Of a DNA stretch of 64,000 nt, positions 58,286-64,000 are shown piece after piece. The notes below the pieces were generated by a model. The model searched no databases. It saw only the letters and a list, made by a program, of their open reading frames with translations, and was not told the origin of the DNA. How positions within the stretch are numbered: position 1 is the first letter of the stretch; every line of letters starts with the position of its first letter. Position numbers and translations under genes: made by a program. Source of the stretch: Methylotenera versatilis 7 (lineage in GTDB: Bacteria; Pseudomonadota; Gammaproteobacteria; Burkholderiales; Methylophilaceae); assembly GCF_000799165.1 (NCBI RefSeq), contig NZ_JUGF01000001.1:124001-188000 (forward strand), given 5' to 3'.

Positions 58286-59761
58286 ATGAAAAAACTAAGT
58301 TTATTGTTACTACTGCTTTTGGCTTCATGCAAAATGTTGGGGCCAGATTATCAGCGCAGCGAGGCGAATTTGCCTGCGGCATATAGCGAAGCAGAGGCGG
58401 GTTCTAATGCTGCGGAAAATTTAACGAAGCAGTGGTGGAAACATTACCAGGATGCAAAATTGAATGAGCTGATTGAGTTAAGTTTAAAAAACAATACTGA
58501 TATTCAATTAGCGGTAGCGCGTATTGAAGAAGCCGATGCCAGCATGCGCGAAGTGGGTGCATCATTGTTTCCTGAAGTGAATTTGTCTGGCAGTGCGGCG
58601 CGTTCAAAAGTAACAGAGTTAGGTGCTAACCCAGTATCGATTTCCCCAATTCGAAACAATTATACAATTGGTGTTAACACTAATTATGAGATAGATTTTT
58701 GGGGCAAAATCAGACGCGCTAAAGAAGCCGCAGCGGCAACTGCATTGGCTACACGCTATTCAAAAGAAACCGTTGAACTTTCACTGATTGGATTAGTAAG
58801 TAGTAACTATTTGCAATTACGCGGTATTGAGGCGCAAATTGCAGTGACAAAAGATAGTTTGCGTAGCCGTACAGAATCATTGGGCTTAACACAACGTCGT
58901 CTTGCTGGAGGTATTGCAAGCAGCTTGGAAGTCAGTCAGGCAGAAGTGGCTGTGACCAATTTAGATGCGCAGTTAATCGAATTAAACCGTTTGCGGGCAT
59001 TAAGCGTGCATCAATTAGCCGTGTTAACGGGGGTGCTGGATTTAAAATTAGATAATGATGTTAATCAGGCTGATATTCGCTCATTGCCTTTGCCGCCAGT
59101 ACCGCCTGCAGGCTTGCCATCTGCATTACTTGAAAATCGTCCAGATATTCGCCAGGCAGAACAAGCGTTAATTGCTCAAAATGCTCAAATCGGTGTTGCC
59201 AAGGCTGCCTTGTATCCTAGTATTAGCTTAACCGGCAGTTTTGGCGGTGAGAGTTTAGAGTTAGGCGATATATTGAAGTCTGGTGCGCGTATTTGGTCGC
59301 TTGGATTGGGGTTAGACTTACCTATTTTTGACTCAGGCAGACGTAATGCGCGAGTTGATCAAGCAACTGCGCGACAAAAGCAAGCATTAGCGCAATATCA
59401 AACAGCGATTCAAGGCGCGTTTAGAGAGGTGAATGATGCGCTGGTAACAAGGCGTCTAAACGTAGAGCGTGAACAAAGTTTAGCTTCAAGCGAGGCTTCA
59501 GCTAAAAAAGCGCTTACTGTTGCTGAAAATCGCTATAAAGCAGGCTATTCGGCTTATTTAGAAGTGCTGGATGCGCAACGCGTACACAATGATGCGGCTT
59601 TGGCAAAAGTACAAGCTAGGCAGGCGAGTAGTTTAGCAACAGTTGAGTTATTTAAAGCCTTGGGCGGTGATTGGCGTGGTGCTGAGCAGGTGGATGCTAA
59701 CAATCCTACTGCTCCGGATAGTTCTGTTTCAAGTGATAAGGCTGAAACATCACCTCAATAA
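58286..59761 (+). CDS. oprM: RND efflux outer-membrane channel (OprM/TolC-like lipoprotein)
   Basis: The outer-membrane factor of the pump, of the NodT family. The 491-residue protein has a lipobox LLASC (Cys at 15) and then MLGPDYQRSE, the usual start. Two OEP repeats (about 50-245 and 280-460) form the trimeric channel, with YEIDFWGKIRRAKEAA and ENRPDIRQAEQALIAQNAQIGVAKAALYPSISL as landmarks. Its stop lies 4 bp from the stop of the convergent gene at 59766. Confidence 0.93.
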   Translation: MKKLSLLLLLLLASCKMLGPDYQRSEANLPAAYSEAEAGSNAAENLTKQWWKHYQDAKLNELIELSLKNNTDIQLAVARIEEADASMREVGASLFPEVNLSGSAARSKVTELGANPVSISPIRNNYTIGVNTNYEIDFWGKIRRAKEAAAATALATRYSKETVELSLIGLVSSNYLQLRGIEAQIAVTKDSLRSRTESLGLTQRRLAGGIASSLEVSQAEVAVTNLDAQLIELNRLRALSVHQLAVLTGVLDLKLDNDVNQADIRSLPLPPVPPAGLPSALLENRPDIRQAEQALIAQNAQIGVAKAALYPSISLTGSFGGESLELGDILKSGARIWSLGLGLDLPIFDSGRRNARVDQATARQKQALAQYQTAIQGAFREVNDALVTRRLNVEREQSLASSEASAKKALTVAENRYKAGYSAYLEVLDAQRVHNDAALAKVQARQASSLATVELFKALGGDWRGAEQVDANNPTAPDSSVSSDKAETSPQ

Positions 59762-59765
59762 AAGA

Positions 59766-61433
59766 CTAAAACGGAAAAGCGACTTTGACCCAATCGTCGC
59801 GTGATTCAATCGGCTCACCCAATCTGGCATGTTTGGGTGAGCCGGAAATATTGATCGCATAAGATGTGTTAGGTCGGTAATTGATTTTTGGCAATATCAA
59901 TGTCGATATACTAGACAAGCCTTCTTCAATGGGTAAATAAACACCTGCAAACAGACTGGTTTCAATCAATGCTGATTGACTTGTTTGTATGGTTTCTGAC
60001 ACCGTATCGGCAAAAGATTCGCCATGATGTAACTGCCGTAATTGCACCCAGTTCGGATGGCGCGACAGAATTTCGATGCCAACTTTAAACTGATTGCCAG
60101 TGGTTGATTTCACACTTCTGATAATCCCAATCACAATTTCACTTGGATCTTCATCCATCATCAAGCCGATTAACTTATCCGGCCTGGCCAGAATATTGGC
60201 ATATTTATTGACTCTGGTACCCAAACCGTGCGGACTTTCATCCGTCACAATCCAGGTATCAAGTGACCCACTGTTGAGACCTAGGCCAGAGGATTGTGTC
60301 AAAACAGTATGACCACGCAATCGTTCATCAAACGATCTGCCATCACGCGATAATCGTAAGCCGCTACTGATTTGATTGGCTTGTAACACTTGATTGCAGA
60401 TATTCGAAACGCCTGCATTGACTTTGGCCGTTTTTGAAGTTGCATGGCGTTCTTCTTTGCGGCGTTGTCTCACATAATGCGTTTTAGTCCACTCTGCCAG
60501 CATGATATTTAATGTGCTGTTTAATTTTTTTACATTATCGATTTTTGCAAATTTTAAACTATCCGGAATTTCCCCGCGATCCGTCACTGTAATGGCAATG
60601 GTAATTTGTTTTTCTAACTCATCTAATTCCCAATAACGGCATTGCTCATTGGCTTCAAAATTGCGCATACGCTTGGCAGCGATGTCTTTTTCCAGGTCAA
60701 TATAAAACAGGTATTGTTCAGGCGTGTCATTTTTACTGATATGCGCACGCGTTAACCAAGTCGTTAACACGCGGTAAACAATGTCTACTTGTTGCTTATT
60801 CAAATTGGTTTGTACCAATTGCCCCAGCATGCATATTTGAACAAAATAAGCAGATAGGGTGGTCGGTGGCGATAGTTTGAACAGTTCAATCGGACTATTT
60901 AATAATGCCTGTTGGCTGGCAATACGGTACAGCATATAAATTTGAATCCACATTTTTGTCGGTGGGTTCGCTTGCGTCAGCATGCGCCACTTCATCATGT
61001 TCATTGCGGCAAAAATCGCTCTGGCAATGATGATAATCTGCATATTCCCTTCTAATTTAAACTTGCTGGGATTTATTACTTTTTCAATGATTTTAAGGTG
61101 GGCGATATACGATTGGCGGCAGTAGTTATAGCAAGTTTCTGAAATGTTCACTTCCAGCTCTGGCTTCAGGTTTTCTACTTGCGCAAATTGAGATGATATT
61201 TTTTCTAAGTGCGGAAAATTAAGCTCTTCAAGTGTAATCATTAAATCGAGCAGAGCGTGATAATCCGTCGATTCATTGGATTGCATCTGCGCGATAATGA
61301 CAGCAAGCTGTTGATAGCTAAACTTTAATGCGGCAAGACTTTCCATCTCCGCAATATCATCCACCCAAGCAAATTGAGTGTGCATTTTTTTGCTATGAGC
61401 GAGACTAAATAATTGTTCGATAATATTTTTCAT
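59766..61433 (-). CDS. Uncharacterised protein with split PilZ-like signature
   Basis: A 555-residue cytoplasmic protein I do not recognise by name. Residues 1-320 are mostly helical with no clear domain. Near the C-terminal half, RKEER (325-329) matches the RxxxR of PilZ c-di-GMP receptors. DESPHG (398-403) matches the D/NxSxxG motif. In standard PilZ these are about 25-35 residues apart; here 73, implying an insertion. If real, the protein would sense c-di-GMP, like the GGDEF-EAL protein at 8222. There is no signal peptide or membrane segment. It ends 4 bp from oprM and faces gltX. Confidence 0.62.
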   Translation of the reverse strand: MKNIIEQLFSLAHSKKMHTQFAWVDDIAEMESLAALKFSYQQLAVIIAQMQSNESTDYHALLDLMITLEELNFPHLEKISSQFAQVENLKPELEVNISETCYNYCRQSYIAHLKIIEKVINPSKFKLEGNMQIIIIARAIFAAMNMMKWRMLTQANPPTKMWIQIYMLYRIASQQALLNSPIELFKLSPPTTLSAYFVQICMLGQLVQTNLNKQQVDIVYRVLTTWLTRAHISKNDTPEQYLFYIDLEKDIAAKRMRNFEANEQCRYWELDELEKQITIAITVTDRGEIPDSLKFAKIDNVKKLNSTLNIMLAEWTKTHYVRQRRKEERHATSKTAKVNAGVSNICNQVLQANQISSGLRLSRDGRSFDERLRGHTVLTQSSGLGLNSGSLDTWIVTDESPHGLGTRVNKYANILARPDKLIGLMMDEDPSEIVIGIIRSVKSTTGNQFKVGIEILSRHPNWVQLRQLHHGESFADTVSETIQTSQSALIETSLFAGVYLPIEEGLSSISTLILPKINYRPNTSYAINISGSPKHARLGEPIESRDDWVKVAFPF

Positions 61434-61623
61434 TTAGCTTACAAAAAGTTAAATATATATTGTTACAGCATTATTCTCATATATTTAGTTAAAATATAAT
61501 TATAAATAATTGAATAATCAATAGTTATTTTTAAATTAATCATTCAAACTGCGTAAACAAGCAGTCAAAATAAGCCATTAAGCGCATGGTAGAATAGCGT
61601 TTTCCAATAAAACGATTTAACAC
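61434..61623. other. AT-rich divergent spacer upstream of gltX
   Basis: 190 bp, very AT-rich from about 61441 to 61550, between the PilZ-like gene and gltX. A TAGAAT near 61591 could be the -10 of gltX. No further structure is assigned. Confidence 0.4.
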
Positions 61624-63018
61624 ATGAACGTTCGTACTCGATTTGCCCCTAGCCCCACTGGTTTTTTACATATTGGCGGCGCACGCACCGCACTATTTTC
61701 TTGGGCTTATGCTAAAAAAAATGCAGGCCGATTTATATTGCGTATCGAGGATACCGATGTAGAGCGCAGTACGCCAGAAGCGGTGCAAGCGATTTTGGAT
61801 GGTATGCATTGGCTGGGTTTGGATTACGATGAGGGTCCGTTTTATCAGATGCAACGCATGGATACTTATAAAAAAGTGATTCAAGGCATGCTGGACAAGG
61901 GTGCGGCGTACTACTGTTATAGCAGTAAAGATGAGCTGGAAGTTTTGCGTGAAAGCCAAATGCAGCAAGGTTTAAAGCCACGTTATGACGGAAAATGGCG
62001 CCCAGAAAGCGGTAAAAACTTGCCCGCTATTCCAGCGAATATTTCACCGGTGGTGCGTTTTAAGAACCCACAAACCGGTGTTGTGGCTTGGGATGATTTG
62101 GTTAAGGGCAGAATCGAAATCGCTAATAGCGAATTGGATGATTTGATTATTGCCCGTGCCGATGGCACGCCTACTTACAATTTTTGTGTGGTGGTAGATG
62201 ATTTTGAAATGGGCATCACGCAAGTGATTCGCGGTGATGACCATGTAAACAATACACCGCGTCAAATCAATATGCTCAATGCTTTGGGGGCAACGGTTCC
62301 GCAATATGCACATTTGTCGATGATATTGGGCGATGATGGTCAAAAACTTTCCAAGCGGCATGGCGCTGTCAGCGTGATGCAATATCATGAGGATGGCTAT
62401 TTGAAAGAGGCCGTTCTAAATTATCTTGCACGTCTTGGCTGGAGCCACGGTGATGCGGAAATTTTTAATATGCAACAGTTTTGCGAATGGTTTGATTTGG
62501 ATCATATTACGCCATCAGCTGCGCAATTTAATACCGAAAAACTCAATTGGTTGAATGCACATTACATCAAAGAATCCAGTTTGGATGCGCTTTCTGCCGA
62601 CATTACAAACCGCTTGGCAAAGATGAGTGTTAAGGTTGCAGCTTCTCCAGATTTAAAAGCGGTACTGAATTTATATCGCGAACGTGCCAATAACTTGAAT
62701 CAATTAGCTGCGGATATTGCTTATTTTTACGCCTTGCCAGAGGCAAGTGCAGCAGATGTTGAAAAACATATCACAGCTGAGATTCAACCAGTGATTAAAG
62801 CCTTAGTTGAAAAGTTATTAACAATTGAATGGACAGCGGAAGCGATTCATCATGCAATCAATACCGTTGTGACCGAAAACCAACTTAAGTTTCCTAAAGT
62901 AGCCATGCCATTGCGCGTGATGTTGACGGGCATTGCGCAATCGCCCAGTATCGATCAAGTGATGGCCTTATTAGGTCAAAAAGAGACATTGGTCAGAATA
63001 AATAGCTATTTAGCATAG
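61624..63018 (+). CDS. gltX: Glutamyl-tRNA synthetase
   Basis: GluRS charges tRNA-Glu. The 464-residue class I synthetase opens NVRTRFAPSPTGFLHIGGARTALFSW, holding the HIGH-type motif (HIGG). The KMSKS-type motif is KLSKRHG near 243. The glutamate-binding residues and the four-helix anticodon domain follow. The length is normal for non-discriminating or discriminating GluRS, which cannot be told apart by eye. Confidence 0.96.
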   Translation: MNVRTRFAPSPTGFLHIGGARTALFSWAYAKKNAGRFILRIEDTDVERSTPEAVQAILDGMHWLGLDYDEGPFYQMQRMDTYKKVIQGMLDKGAAYYCYSSKDELEVLRESQMQQGLKPRYDGKWRPESGKNLPAIPANISPVVRFKNPQTGVVAWDDLVKGRIEIANSELDDLIIARADGTPTYNFCVVVDDFEMGITQVIRGDDHVNNTPRQINMLNALGATVPQYAHLSMILGDDGQKLSKRHGAVSVMQYHEDGYLKEAVLNYLARLGWSHGDAEIFNMQQFCEWFDLDHITPSAAQFNTEKLNWLNAHYIKESSLDALSADITNRLAKMSVKVAASPDLKAVLNLYRERANNLNQLAADIAYFYALPEASAADVEKHITAEIQPVIKALVEKLLTIEWTAEAIHHAINTVVTENQLKFPKVAMPLRVMLTGIAQSPSIDQVMALLGQKETLVRINSYLA

Positions 63019-63180
63019 GTGGTTTTGTTAGAAGTCGATTTTAAAGTTGTTCAGATATTATTCCAAAGGCTATAGAGCGCTGCTTATTAAAGTTAATGTG
63101 AAAATATCCGCAAAATTGTGAGATTTTGCTATTGAAAAGCGAACAAAAAGCCACAATACTACTCATACGCGTGGCAGTTT

Positions 63181-63200
63181 TAGCTTTTTCACAAAAGCTA
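63181..63200 (+). other. Hairpin in the hfq leader
   Basis: TAGCTTTT-TCAC-AAAAGCTA is a perfect 8-bp stem about 20 bases upstream of the hfq SD (AAAGGAG). It could influence translation or be an A/U-rich site bound by Hfq itself. Confidence 0.4.
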
Positions 63201-63233
63201 CTCCAACATTATTACAACTAAAAGGAGCACAAT

Positions 63234-63473
63234 ATGAATAACAAAGGACAAATGCTGCAGGATCCATTCTTAAATGCCCTCAGAAAAGAGCATGTACAAG
63301 TATCTATCTATCTGGTTAATGGTATTAAATTACAAGGCCAGGTAGATTCGTTTGATCAATATGTGATTTTACTAAAAAATACTGTGACTCAAATGGTATA
63401 CAAACATGCGATTTCGACCATTGTGCCAGCGCGCGCAGTGAGTATGGCGCTATCAGGCGAAGCGGAAGAGTAA
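63234..63473 (+). CDS. hfq: RNA chaperone Hfq
   Basis: Hfq is the hexameric Sm-like chaperone for small RNAs. The 79-residue protein has Sm1 ([22 protein letters not shown]) and Sm2 ([12 protein letters not shown]) and a very short C-terminal tail, as in many Betaproteobacteria. The SD AAAGGAG precedes the ATG. hflX follows immediately. Confidence 0.98.
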   Translation: MNNKGQMLQDPFLNALRKEHVQVSIYLVNGIKLQGQVDSFDQYVILLKNTVTQMVYKHAISTIVPARAVSMALSGEAEE

Positions 63474-63476
63474 GGT

Positions 63477-64000
63477 TTGGCAATTAGACCTTCCGGTTAC
63501 GGCGAAAATACCCTAGCAAACCCAACGACTTTAACAACGCCATCAGATGGTGGTGTTGTTTTAGTGAGTATAGATTTTGGTGAGCCAGATTATGCAGAAA
63601 GTCTGCATGAGCTGCGTCAATTAGTCATTTCTGCAAAAATGCAAGTGCGTGCTACGCTTGAAGGTAAGCGGAGTATTCCAGATGCGAAATTGTTTATTGG
63701 TAGTGGGAAAGCCGATGAGTTAAAGCAGATATTAGAAGCCAGTGAGACAAATTTGGTGGCTTTTAACCATGACTTAAGTCCTTCACAACAACGGAATCTT
63801 GAGCGCTTCCTGCAAGCCAAAGTGCTTGATAGAACAGGCCTGATTCTAGATATCTTTGCGCAGCGCGCGCAAAGTCATGAAGGTAAGTTGCAGATTGAGC
63901 TGGCCCAGCTAGAGCATTTATCTACCAGGCTGGTACGCGGCTGGACACACTTGGAACGGCAAAAAGGCGGTATTGGCGTGCGTGGTGGCCCGGGTGAGAC
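63477..64000 (+). CDS. hflX: GTPase HflX (3' truncated by window)
   Basis: The first ~174 codons of HflX, a ribosome-splitting GTPase. The frame starts at TTG 63477, 3 bp after the hfq stop and 6 bp after GGAAGAG; no ATG is nearby. Landmarks are ATLEGKRSIPDAKLFIGSGK, FNHDLSPSQQRNLERFL, the RTGLILDIFAQRAQSHEGKLQIELAQLEHL block, and GGIGVRGGPGE at the window end. The G domain lies beyond the window. Confidence 0.93.
   Translation, partial: MAIRPSGYGENTLANPTTLTTPSDGGVVLVSIDFGEPDYAESLHELRQLVISAKMQVRATLEGKRSIPDAKLFIGSGKADELKQILEASETNLVAFNHDLSPSQQRNLERFLQAKVLDRTGLILDIFAQRAQSHEGKLQIELAQLEHLSTRLVRGWTHLERQKGGIGVRGGPGE

Overview
The window reads as chromosome of a moderately AT-rich betaproteobacterium, most likely a methylotroph of the Methylophilaceae (Methylotenera/Methylophilus type). 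The lineage clue is a complete fhcB-A-D-C cluster (28009-32525, minus strand) for the formyltransferase/hydrolase complex of tetrahydromethanopterin-linked C1 oxidation. Around it lie gene neighbourhoods common in Beta- and Gammaproteobacteria: ndk-rlmN-pilF-rodZ-ispG-hisS-yfgM-bamB-der, bamD/rluD-pgeF, smpB-ssrA with ratA-rnfH, guaB-guaA and hfq-hflX. The genus is an inference. I found no rRNA, tRNA, insertion sequence, CRISPR array or prophage.

Layout. 1-1849: 3' part of an ABC-transporter permease of the FtsX/YbbP type. 1852-5951: a TonB-dependent receptor and an NtrC-type sigma-54 activator, preceded by what looks like a full sigma-54 control region (twin palindromes, IHF-like site, -24/-12 promoter). 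6114-10360: purT, a group II truncated haemoglobin and a REC-PAS-GGDEF-EAL protein. 10458-13731 (minus): two DEAD-box RNA helicases in one unit, with a consensus promoter and a leader of about 290 nt, divergent from typA. 16028-22118 (minus): an ABC-F ATPase, a nitroreductase, a GreA/GreB-like factor, guaA and guaB. 22367-25185: a DUF4124 protein, a periplasmic cupin and a divergent HTH-PAS regulator with a twin palindromic operator between the last two. 25220-27960: rnfH, ratA, smpB, tmRNA and trhO. 28009-32525: fhc cluster. 32622-45692: DUF2721 protein, a small secreted protein, then the long housekeeping run ending in der, which includes two Opp-type ATPases without permeases. 45801-51033: bamD, rluD, pgeF, a ZIP transporter and rimO. 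51037-52907: a small accessory stretch (HEPN-like protein, unknown protein, phytanoyl-CoA dioxygenase-like protein). 52930-59761: acrR and a divergent RND efflux operon with the operator lying on the promoter. 59766-61433: a protein with a split PilZ-like signature. 61624-64000: gltX, hfq and the 5' part of hflX.

Working together, the genes cover formaldehyde/formate C1 metabolism (fhc), purine synthesis (purT, guaB, guaA), outer-membrane assembly (bamB, bamD), translation quality control and ribosome rescue (smpB, ssrA, rlmN, rimO, rluD, typA, ABC-F, hflX), and envelope traffic (TonB receptor, RND pump). The most distinctive parts are regulatory: the sigma-54 receptor/activator circuit at 1852-5951, the HTH-PAS/cupin divergon at 23089-25185, and the candidate HEPN and split-PilZ proteins.
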